Positions 7,284 to 13,305 of a DNA stretch of 13,305 nucleotides are shown in pieces. The DNA is from Eisenbergiella sp963559585 (GTDB taxonomy: Bacteria > Bacillota > Clostridia > Lachnospirales > Lachnospiraceae). The notes under the pieces were generated by a model. That model had not been told where the DNA came from. It ran no database searches and was given only the letters and a program-made list of their open reading frames with translations. The position numbers and the translations under genes were made by a program. Position 1 is the first letter of the stretch, and every line of letters begins with the position of its first letter. The stretch spans positions 1 to 13,305 of the forward strand of contig CAUWLJ010000095.1 of NCBI GenBank assembly GCA_963559585.1, written 5' to 3'.

Positions 7284-9437
7284 TCATTCCGCTTTCTTCT
7301 TACCCAGCTTCGTGCGCAGTACCAGCCACAGAGCGCCGGTAATGCAGACAGATGAGTAGGTGCCGCATACGATACCCACCATCAGAGGCAGGGCAAACTC
7401 CCGTATGGAGCTGACTCCCAAAGCATAAAGCGCGGCCACCATCACAAAGGTGGTAAGGGAGGTGAAAATACTTCTGGAAAGGGTCTGGGTGATACTCCGG
7501 TTCACCACGCCCTCCAGGTCAGAGGTTCCCTCCAGCCTCATGTTTTCGCGGATACGGTCGAAGATCACGATGGTGGCATTGATGGAATATCCTACGATGG
7601 TCAGCATACAGGCGATAAAGGTGCTTCCCACGGAAACCCTTGCCGCCGCATAGAAGGCAAGCACCACCAGCACGTCATGGATCAGGGCCATCACTGCACT
7701 GGCGCCGAAACGCACATCCTTAAACCTGATCCAGATGTAAAACAGCATGCACACAGATGCAATGGCCACTGCCAGGAATGCCTCCTGCCTCATCTCCCCG
7801 CTGATAGTGGAGCTGATGGTCTCCGTGGTGGTCTGCTGTTCATCCACACCAAAGTTTTCTGCCAGAACCGTATTCATTTCTTCTCTTTCTTCCACATCCA
7901 GAGTCCTGGTCTTGAACACTACCTGACTGCTTCCCTGTACCTTCTGGGTCTGCACGTTGCCGTCGCCGGTGATCTTTTCAATCAGGGGAACCACCTGATC
8001 GTCAATCTCCTCAATGCTCATATCCTCCTGGAAGGTCACATTGGTGGAGGTTCCTCCCACAAACTCCAGGCTGTAATTGAGCGCACCCTTTCCGCCTGCC
8101 GCGTTCACACCCATGAATGCGAAACCGCCGGCGATCAGCGCTATGGACAGCCCGAAGAAAAGCCCTTTTCTGGAGACAAAGGCAACCGCCTTCTTTTCCT
8201 TGCCCCTTCCATAAAACTTCTCGTCACGAAGCCCCAGAGCATAGAAGGCATTCAGAAGAAGCCTGGTCACTGCCAAGGCTGTAAACATGGATACCACAAT
8301 ACCAAGAGCCAGCGTCTGGGCAAAGCCCTTGATCATGCCCGTTCCCATGAAGCCCAGGACGGCAGCTGCGATCAGGGTGGTGATGTTACCGTCCAGAATG
8401 GCGGACAGCGCCTTCTGGAATCCAATCTTCATTGCAGTCTTTACCGTCTTGCCCGTTGCAATCTCCTCCCGGATACGGGCAAAAATGATCACGTTGGCGT
8501 CAACCGCCATACCGATGGAAAGGATGATACCCGCGATACCGGGCAGGGTCAGCGTGATCTCAAAGCCATTCAGCAGAAGAACCATCAGCACCACATACAT
8601 GCACAGGGCAAGGGCGCTTGCCAGGCCGGGAATCCAGTACACCGCGATCATGAAAATGATCACGATGGCCATACCAATCGCTCCTGCCTGCAGGCTCTTT
8701 TCGATAGCGGAGGAGCCAAGCTGCGCCCCCACCACGTTGGAACGAAGCTCCTCCAGCTCCAGCTTCAGTCCGCCGATCCGGATAGTAGAGGCCAGGGCCT
8801 GGGCCTCCTCATAGGAGGCCATTCCCGTGATCACAGCCTCTCCATTGGTGATCGCATCGTTCACCGCAGGGGAGCTGACCACATTTCCATCATAAATAAT
8901 GTAAATAATATCATGCGCAGGGGCTGCCTTTGCGGTGGCATCCGCAAATTTTTTGCTGCCCTCCTCAGTGAGGGTCAGCTGCACCACAGGCTCCTGATTG
9001 CCAAGGCTGTTGGTGTAGTAGCCTGCCTGTGCATCTGCTACATCTGTTCCTTCCAGAACGGTGCTTCCTGATGAATCCTGAAAGATCAGGGAGCCGGGCT
9101 TGCCAAGCTCCTCCAGAACCGCATTGGCATCCGATACGCCGGGGATCTCGATGCTGATCCGGTTGGCGCCCTCCTGGTATACCTGAGCCTCTGTGGAATA
9201 ATTCTCCACACGCTTCTGCAGCTTGTAAATGGTATCTGCCATATCAGCCGCATCCGGTTCTTCCTCTCCTGCCACCTGATAGGTGATACTCACGCCGCCT
9301 GCCAGATCCAGTCCCTGCTTGATGCTGGAGGCCGCGCCTGCCTTCTTATCACCCACGCCGAATACGGACACGTATCCCAGTCCTGCCAGCAGGGCAAAAA
9401 ATGCCAGCAGAGTAAAGATCCCTTTCTTTTTGCTCAT
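7284..9437 (-). CDS. secDF: Fused protein translocase SecDF
   Basis: SecD and SecF are RND-type membrane proteins that use the proton (or sodium) gradient to pull exported proteins through SecYEG. Here both are one 717-residue chain, as in Bacillus. A first membrane segment (about 6-27) and GLDLAGG at 42-48 open the SecD half. An extracytoplasmic domain follows to about 245, then five segments including GMAVDAN with the key Asp313. The SecF half starts near 420 with its own LEFVGG (457-462), and has LIHDV at 586-590 and TLSRS with Arg655. The usual YSxND of SecF reads YSINA, with Ala621 in place of Asp. AGGAG precedes the ATG by about ten bases. It begins four bases after scfB, so the two are cotranscribed and probably coupled. 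Confidence 0.95.
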   Translation of the reverse strand: MSKKKGIFTLLAFFALLAGLGYVSVFGVGDKKAGAASSIKQGLDLAGGVSITYQVAGEEEPDAADMADTIYKLQKRVENYSTEAQVYQEGANRISIEIPGVSDANAVLEELGKPGSLIFQDSSGSTVLEGTDVADAQAGYYTNSLGNQEPVVQLTLTEEGSKKFADATAKAAPAHDIIYIIYDGNVVSSPAVNDAITNGEAVITGMASYEEAQALASTIRIGGLKLELEELRSNVVGAQLGSSAIEKSLQAGAIGMAIVIIFMIAVYWIPGLASALALCMYVVLMVLLLNGFEITLTLPGIAGIILSIGMAVDANVIIFARIREEIATGKTVKTAMKIGFQKALSAILDGNITTLIAAAVLGFMGTGMIKGFAQTLALGIVVSMFTALAVTRLLLNAFYALGLRDEKFYGRGKEKKAVAFVSRKGLFFGLSIALIAGGFAFMGVNAAGGKGALNYSLEFVGGTSTNVTFQEDMSIEEIDDQVVPLIEKITGDGNVQTQKVQGSSQVVFKTRTLDVEEREEMNTVLAENFGVDEQQTTTETISSTISGEMRQEAFLAVAIASVCMLFYIWIRFKDVRFGASAVMALIHDVLVVLAFYAAARVSVGSTFIACMLTIVGYSINATIVIFDRIRENMRLEGTSDLEGVVNRSITQTLSRSIFTSLTTFVMVAALYALGVSSIREFALPLMVGIVCGTYSSVCITGALWLVLRTKLGKKKAE

Positions 9438-9441
9438 CTGT

Positions 9442-10830
9442 CTATTCCTCTCCTTCTTCTTCGGCCAGAGCCGCTTTTATCATGACCGCACATTCCACGC
9501 GCTTCCGCTGAAGCTCACAGCCGATGTCGTAGGAGCCGTTTATGTTCCCGCTGAAATTGTAGGCATTGGCCGCGCAGCCGCCGCTGCAGTAGAACTTGGC
9601 GAAGCAGTCCTTACATTTCTCCTTCGCATACACGTTGCAGCACTTGAATTCATCCCGGATGTCGGTGCGCACAACGCCCTCATCCACATTTCCCATCAAA
9701 AATTCGTCCATTCCCACGAACTGATGGCAGGGATACAGATCTCCCCAGGGGGTCACCGCCAGATATTCCGTTCCCGAACCGCAGCCGGACAGGCGCTTTG
9801 CCACACAGGGGCCGCCGGACAGGTCGATCATGAAATGGAAGAAATTCACGCCCTTCCCCTTCCTGTGCCTGTCCAGAAGCTCCAGCGCCAGCTTATCATA
9901 TTCGGCAAGCAGGGCGGGCACATCCTCCTCCCTGATGGCATAATCCTCCGTGGGAGGGGCCACCACAGGCTCCACGGAGATCTGCTCAAAGCCCAGATCT
10001 GCCAGATGCTTCACATCCTCGCCGAAATCCAGGTTGTTATGAGTGAAGGTTCCGCGCACATAATAGTTGAACTGATCTCTGCTCTCTGCCAGTTTCTGGA
10101 ATTTGGGAACGATCTCCTCGTAGCTGCCCTGGCCGCCTCTGTGGGGGCGCATCCTGTCATGCACCTCTTTCCGGCCGTCAATGCTCAGCACCACGTTGGC
10201 CATTTCCCTGTTCACAAATTCCTGCACCTCATCGTCTAAGAGGACGCCGTTGGTGGTCAGGGTAAAGCGGAACTTCTTGTGGTGCGGCTCCTCCAGGCTT
10301 CTTCCGTAGGCCACCAGGTCCTTTACCACCTGCCAGTTCATCAGCGGCTCGCCGCCGAAGAAATCCACCTCCAGGTTCACCCGGTTCCCGGAATTGGCCA
10401 CCAAAAAATCCAGGGCCTTCTTCCCCACCTCAAAGCTCATCAGCGCTCTCCTGCCGTGGTATTCCCCTTCCTCGGCAAAGCAGTATCTGCATGCCAGGTT
10501 GCAGTCGTGTGCGATATGCAGGCACAAAGCCTTCACCACCGTCTGACGGTTCTTGAAGTCTCCAATATAATTCTCATAAATATCTTCGGTAAAAAGCTGT
10601 CCGGCCCGGTACAGCTCCAGGATCTCCTCCACAGCCTCCTGCTGCTCTGCGGTAAGGCTTCCCTCCTCCGCCAGCGCAGACAGAATCGCTTCCGTTTCCC
10701 TCTTTCCCTGGTTCACCAGCGCCTCCACACGGGGGAGCATGTCATATACGCACTCATCCACCACATGTACACTTCCGCTGTTCACATCCATAACGATGTT
10801 ATAACCGTTGTTCTTATACTGATGTATCAC
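9442..10830 (-). CDS. scfB: SCIFF peptide maturase, radical SAM/SPASM enzyme
   Basis: ScfB is the radical S-adenosylmethionine enzyme that installs a thioether between a Cys and a Thr of the ScfA precursor (CteB in Clostridium thermocellum is the characterised example). The 462 residues hold an N-terminal peptide-recognition region (about 1-90), the cluster motif CNLACRYC at 110-117, FFGGEP at 157-162 and a C-terminal SPASM region rich in cysteine (342, 350, 368, 397, 398, 406, 409, 415, 419, 438, 447) for auxiliary clusters. The opening MIHQYKNNGYNIVMDVNSGS is characteristic of the family. The start is GTG with AAGGAA eight bases upstream; no ATG fits better. It lies 100 bases after scfA, separated by a perfect hairpin, and four bases before secDF. 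Confidence 0.95.
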   Translation of the reverse strand: MIHQYKNNGYNIVMDVNSGSVHVVDECVYDMLPRVEALVNQGKRETEAILSALAEEGSLTAEQQEAVEEILELYRAGQLFTEDIYENYIGDFKNRQTVVKALCLHIAHDCNLACRYCFAEEGEYHGRRALMSFEVGKKALDFLVANSGNRVNLEVDFFGGEPLMNWQVVKDLVAYGRSLEEPHHKKFRFTLTTNGVLLDDEVQEFVNREMANVVLSIDGRKEVHDRMRPHRGGQGSYEEIVPKFQKLAESRDQFNYYVRGTFTHNNLDFGEDVKHLADLGFEQISVEPVVAPPTEDYAIREEDVPALLAEYDKLALELLDRHRKGKGVNFFHFMIDLSGGPCVAKRLSGCGSGTEYLAVTPWGDLYPCHQFVGMDEFLMGNVDEGVVRTDIRDEFKCCNVYAKEKCKDCFAKFYCSGGCAANAYNFSGNINGSYDIGCELQRKRVECAVMIKAALAEEEGEE

Positions 10831-10869
10831 GTAACTGTTTCCTTTCCAGTTTTTATCACTTTACGCATA

Positions 10870-10897
10870 ATAAGCAGCGATGGGAATCGCTGCTTAT
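10870..10897 (-). other. Perfect 12-bp hairpin between scfA and scfB
   Basis: ATAAGCAGCGAT (10870-10881) and ATCGCTGCTTAT (10886-10897) pair fully around a 4-base loop. On the minus strand the stem is followed by TATGCG rather than a U-run, so it is not a standard terminator. It lies 33 bases after the scfA stop and 39 before scfB. It probably protects the 3' end of a short scfA message or partly blocks read-through, so that precursor peptide exceeds enzyme. Confidence 0.75.
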
Positions 10898-10930
10898 AAA
10901 AACCTGATACGGTTTTCGGTCTGGAGCTGC

Positions 10931-11074
10931 TTATTTCATCTTCTCGCAGCTCTGGTTTCCTACTGTGCAGGATGTCTTGCATGCAGACTGACAGGATGTC
11001 TGGCACTCGCCGCATCCGCCCTTCTTCATGGATTCCTTCAAGTCTCTCGTGCTCAGTGTTTTGATATGCTTCAT
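10931..11074 (-). CDS. scfA: Six-cysteine SCIFF peptide precursor (ranthipeptide)
   Basis: The 47-residue product is a clear SCIFF peptide ('six cysteines in forty-five'). A leader of about 20 residues, MKHIKTLSTRDLKESMKKGG, precedes a core with Cys at 21, 24, 28, 32, 36 and 43. Cys32 and Thr37 are in the same register as the pair reported to be joined by a thioether in the C. thermocellum homologue. The tail here is EKMK after the last Cys. AGGAGG stands seven bases before this ATG; an upstream in-frame ATG at 11122 would place the ribosome site inside the gene, so the short form is right. The maturase scfB follows. SCIFF genes are nearly universal in Clostridia and their role is not settled; signalling has been proposed for ranthipeptides. 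Confidence 0.96.
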   Translation of the reverse strand: MKHIKTLSTRDLKESMKKGGCGECQTSCQSACKTSCTVGNQSCEKMK

Positions 11075-11108
11075 ACGATCGCCTCCTTGTTGCTCCATTA
11101 TCTTCGTT

Positions 11109-11117
11109 AGTATAGCA
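11109..11117 (-). promoter_or_regulatory. Extended -10 promoter for scfA
   Basis: The minus strand reads TGCTATACT: a TATACT -10 box (11114-11109, five of six matches) with the TG of an extended -10 element. Transcription would start near 11102, leaving about 27 bases before the ATG, room for the AGGAGG site. No -35 fits at 17 bases; a perfect TTGACA at 11145-11150 is too far away (30 bases) to pair with it. Confidence 0.55.
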
Positions 11118-11157
11118 TACATTTTTCTGTGGGAAAAGTGGTTTTGTCAAAAATTTT

Positions 11158-11532
11158 TCAGCTCAGCATCCCTCCCAGCATCCCTCCGGCCCCGCAGATG
11201 GCAAGCGTAGTGAAAAAATGGGTATCGAATCCCTTCAGTCCATGATTCACCGCCAGGGAAACCAGCACCATTACGGCGAAGTAGGCCAGACCGACTGCCA
11301 GACCCCACAGGAATTTCCTGCTTTTCATCCTTTTTCCCGCGATAAATCCTGCCAGAAACACTGCCGCCACATAGATCACGATGATGCAGACGGATACCAC
11401 CTGCTCCGAGAGCCGCAGCTTATACAGGAGCAATGCCAGCAGCATCAGGCAGCCTCCTGTCACAATATAGGCAAACAGCAGACATTTGATCAGAAACAGC
11501 GCATTGGAGCTTTTGAACTCATTTCTTTCCAT
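11158..11532 (-). CDS. TIGR04086-type four-helix membrane protein, function unknown
   Basis: This 124-residue protein has four hydrophobic segments, about 13-37, 46-66, 72-93 and 104-123, separated by short charged loops (GKRMKSRK between the second and third), with a Gly-rich end GAGGMLGGML. The pattern matches the TIGR04086 family (YrzE-like) often found beside SCIFF genes in Clostridia. It has no catalytic motif. GGAGG lies nine bases before the ATG and a closer AAGGG four bases before it. It ends 83 bases before scfA, which seems to have its own promoter. Its upstream region is interrupted 57 bases before the start by the inverted-repeat element. A role in the membrane step of SCIFF export is possible only by neighbourhood. 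Confidence 0.8.
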   Translation of the reverse strand: MERNEFKSSNALFLIKCLLFAYIVTGGCLMLLALLLYKLRLSEQVVSVCIIVIYVAAVFLAGFIAGKRMKSRKFLWGLAVGLAYFAVMVLVSLAVNHGLKGFDTHFFTTLAICGAGGMLGGMLS

Positions 11533-11581
11533 ATTCCCTTCCCTCCTATTTCCAGAATATTGTCAGGACGCACGCTTTCCT

Positions 11582-11761
11582 CTCATATAGTAACAGTTCA
11601 GCCATATCGGTTTGAACGGTCAAAACATGCTTGCATGATTTTGGCCGTTCATGCCGATATGAGATGAGCGCCCGTCTATGAGCAAAAAGAGCTGCGTAGC
11701 AGCGGAAAGCCCCGTAGGGGCGATTTGCGAATGGGTGCGGGCTGAACTGTTACCTCATATA
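11582..11761. repeat. 8-bp direct repeats flanking the inserted element
   Basis: CTCATATA occurs at 11582-11589 and again at 11754-11761, exactly abutting both ends of the inverted-repeat element. This is the pattern left by target-site duplication during transposition. Confidence 0.85.
11590..11753. mobile_element. MITE-like element, 164 bp, with 13-bp terminal inverted repeats
   Basis: The ends are GTAACAGTTCAGC (11590-11602) and GCTGAACTGTTAC (11741-11753), perfect inverted repeats, flanked by the perfect 8-bp duplication CTCATATA. No transposase or other ORF of note lies inside, so it is non-autonomous. Ends beginning GTAA together with 8-bp duplications are features of IS66-family insertion sequences, making that family the best guess for the enzyme that moved it. 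Inside is a long hairpin (CATATCGG 11603-11610 with CCGATATG 11654-11661, continued by GAACGG/CCGTTC and CATGC/GCATG) and an arm closed by GCGCCCGT/ATGGGTGC carrying GCTGC/GCAGC and GCCCC/GGGGC hairpins. It separates the divergent TIGR04086 and corC-like genes. Confidence 0.8.
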
Positions 11762-11782
11762 TATTCTCCCGCTCCGCCCAAC

Positions 11783-11811
11783 TTGACATTTCCCTCTCTT
11801 TTTTGTAAGAT
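11783..11811 (+). promoter_or_regulatory. Sigma-A promoter for the corC-like gene
   Basis: A perfect TTGACA (11783-11788) is followed after the ideal 17 bases by TAAGAT (11806-11811, four of six). The spacer is T-rich. Transcription would start near 11818, giving a leader of about 113 bases. It lies 22 bases beyond the inserted element's right-hand repeat and so is intact. Confidence 0.65.
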
Positions 11812-11828
11812 TTCAATAACTTACGTAT

Positions 11829-11883
11829 TTTCCCCGTCTGTCACGGCATCAGCCACAGGGCCGCTATGGCAAAACCGGGGAAA
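11829..11883 (+). other. Stem in the 5' leader of the corC-like gene
   Basis: TTTCCCCG (11829-11836) pairs with CGGGGAAA (11876-11883), enclosing about 39 bases with a smaller GCCA/TGGC stem. The structure ends about 30 bases before the ribosome site and has no U-run after it. It is too small for an M-box magnesium riboswitch. It could be a leader element or chance. Confidence 0.35.
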
Positions 11884-11930
11884 TCCGTTCTGCCATGCTT
11901 TTATTGAGGAAAAAGGAGTGTATTTGTAAA

Positions 11931-13244
11931 GTGGATTCGTCGTCAGTCCTACAGCTTGTGATTCTGGTTATTCTGGTTGCCCTGTCAGCCTTCTTCTCCT
12001 CTGCGGAAACTGCTCTCACCACGGTAAACCGTGTCAGGGTGCGCACGCTGATCGAGGAAGGGAATAAACGGGCCGTCATTCTTCAAAAGGTTCTGGAGCA
12101 TTACAGCAAAATGCTCAGCTCCATCCTGATTGGCAATAATGTGGTCAATCTGTCCGCTTCCGCTCTCACCACCACACTGGCTATGGAATTATGGGGAAAT
12201 GTGGCGGTAAGCTTCGCTACAGGCATCCTCACATTGATCATTCTGTTATTCGGTGAAATCATCCCGAAAAATGCCGCCACCCTGAAGGCAGAAGCCATCT
12301 CTTTGGCCTATGCCCGGACCATCTATATATTAATGAAGCTTCTGACTCCGGTTATTTTTCTGGTAGACCGGCTCTCTCTGGGAATTATGATGCTTCTTCA
12401 TCTGAATCCCAACCAAAAAAAGGAGCATATCACTGAATCCGAGTTAAAAACCTACGTGGATGTCAGCCATGAAGATGGAGTCATAGAATCCGAGGAGAGG
12501 GAGATCATTTACAATGTGTTTGATTTCAGCGATGCTCTGGCCAAAGACATTATGATTCCCAGGATCGATATGAGCACGGTAAATGTGGATGCCGGTTATG
12601 AAGAGCTGCTGAGCATTTTCCGGGAGTTTATGTATACCCGTATTCCTGTTTACCAGGGAGACAATGACAACATCATCGGCCTGGTAAACGTAAAAGACTT
12701 CATTCTGGTGGAGGATAAAGAAAGCTTCCATATCAAGGACATTCTGCGCGATGCCTACTACACCTACGAATACAAAAAGACCTCCGACCTGATGATGGAA
12801 ATGCGGGAAAAACGGTTCAATGCCGCCTTTGTCCTGAATGAATACGGTTCCTGCGTGGGCATGATCACTCTGGAAGATCTGCTGGAGGAAATCGTGGGCG
12901 AAATCCGGGATGAATACGATGCAGACGAGGACGAGCTGATCCAGGAAGCCGGCCCGCGCCAGTACCTGGTAGAGGGCGGAATGAAGCTGGATGACATCAA
13001 CGATGCCCTGGGCACCGGACTCAACAGTGAGGATTACGATTCCATCGGCGGCATCGTCATTGAAATCCTTGACCGTATGCCTGTTCCGGGGGACGAGGTA
13101 ACCACAAAGGAAAATATTACCATCCGGGTGGAAAGTGTCCAGCAGAACCGCATCACTAAGGTTCTTATGACCCTCCCCGAGCCCTCCCCTGAGGAGGAAG
13201 CTTCCCAGACGTCTGACGGGGATGAATTTTCAAACATGCTCTAG
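11931..13244 (+). CDS. CNNM/CorC-type membrane protein with DUF21, CBS pair and CorC_HlyC domain
   Basis: The product resembles the MpfA/YhdP/TlyC group, membrane proteins linked to magnesium (or cobalt) efflux and formerly called hemolysins. A DUF21 region with about four membrane segments (1-150) includes FFSSAETALT at 21-30 and GEIIPK at 108-113. Two CBS domains, which in relatives sense adenine nucleotides, span about 205-330, with GMITLEDLLEEIVGEI at 310-325. A CorC_HlyC domain runs to about 420, and the tail is acidic. I place the start at GTG 11931 (MDSSSVLQL), the usual beginning for the family, with AAGGAG twelve bases upstream. An in-frame ATG at 11895 lacks a ribosome site and would add 12 non-membrane residues. 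It is transcribed away from the scf cluster under its own promoter. No terminator is visible in the last 61 bases. Confidence 0.92.
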   Translation: MDSSSVLQLVILVILVALSAFFSSAETALTTVNRVRVRTLIEEGNKRAVILQKVLEHYSKMLSSILIGNNVVNLSASALTTTLAMELWGNVAVSFATGILTLIILLFGEIIPKNAATLKAEAISLAYARTIYILMKLLTPVIFLVDRLSLGIMMLLHLNPNQKKEHITESELKTYVDVSHEDGVIESEEREIIYNVFDFSDALAKDIMIPRIDMSTVNVDAGYEELLSIFREFMYTRIPVYQGDNDNIIGLVNVKDFILVEDKESFHIKDILRDAYYTYEYKKTSDLMMEMREKRFNAAFVLNEYGSCVGMITLEDLLEEIVGEIRDEYDADEDELIQEAGPRQYLVEGGMKLDDINDALGTGLNSEDYDSIGGIVIEILDRMPVPGDEVTTKENITIRVESVQQNRITKVLMTLPEPSPEEEASQTSDGDEFSNML

Positions 13245-13305
13245 AGCGTCTTTGAAAATTGCTTTCTGCCAGATGTGCGTCCCAATTTGTGGGAGATTTG
13301 CCCCA

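Noticed and set aside
5690..7342. A 550-codon plus-strand ORF opposite recJ
   Set aside because: It is antisense to an intact recJ, with no recognisable motif and a composition skewed by GC-rich third positions of the real gene.
7677..9071. A 464-codon plus-strand ORF opposite secDF
   Set aside because: It is the shadow of SecDF, His-rich and without membrane or catalytic motifs.
10931..11122. Longer 63-residue reading of scfA starting at 11122
   Set aside because: The start at 11074 has a perfectly placed AGGAGG and matches the known family N-terminus; the longer form would begin upstream of the predicted transcription start.
10827..11150. A 107-codon minus-strand ORF overlapping scfA
   Set aside because: It reads scfA and the hairpin in another frame and has no supporting motif.
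11829..11883. Magnesium (M-box) riboswitch before the corC-like gene
   Set aside because: The leader is too short and I cannot see the M-box core; only one modest stem is present.
13284..13298. TCCCA/TGGGA stem at the right end as a terminator of the corC-like gene
   Set aside because: The stem is only five pairs and no T-run follows before the window ends.

Overview
The window reads as chromosomal core sequence from a GC-rich Gram-positive anaerobe of the class Clostridia, most likely family Lachnospiraceae. The grounds are the SCIFF peptide locus (scfA-scfB) beside a fused secDF gene, a DUF21/CBS CorC-type protein of the form common in that family, strong GGAGG-type ribosome sites, and a MurE with the DNPR motif typical of meso-diaminopimelate cell walls. 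No gene was assigned by database search; all calls rest on motifs and recognised family sequence.

Layout. Everything from position 1 to 11532 is on the minus strand, so it is transcribed from high to low coordinates. From the right: a small TIGR04086-type membrane protein, the six-cysteine peptide scfA, its radical SAM maturase scfB and secDF, closed by a terminator near 7164-7200. Then come recJ and a PfkB-family sugar-phosphate kinase, closed by a strong hairpin terminator at 4138-4174. After an AT-rich stretch of 571 bases with a probable promoter come murE and priA, which overlap, and the first 16 codons of def (peptide deformylase). On the far right, transcribed the other way, is a CNNM/CorC-type membrane protein.

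How the genes work together. murE (peptidoglycan precursor synthesis), priA (replication restart) and def (removal of the N-terminal formyl group) look like one housekeeping transcript. In the scf cluster, ScfA is the precursor of a thioether-bridged (ranthipeptide) product, ScfB installs the bridge, and SecDF, only 4 bases downstream, may link maturation to Sec export; the function of the mature peptide is not visible here.

The most notable non-coding structure is a 164-bp element at 11590-11753 between the divergent TIGR04086/scf and corC-like genes. It has perfect 13-bp terminal inverted repeats beginning GTAA and a perfect 8-bp flanking duplication (CTCATATA), which together indicate a MITE-like insertion. 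Its interior can fold into a long hairpin plus a three-way arm. Other points of interest are a perfect 12-bp hairpin between scfA and scfB, loss of a normally conserved Asp in the SecF half of SecDF, interleaved inverted repeats over the putative murE promoter, and non-ATG (GTG) starts for scfB and the corC-like gene. I saw no tRNA, rRNA, CRISPR array, prophage or transposase gene.
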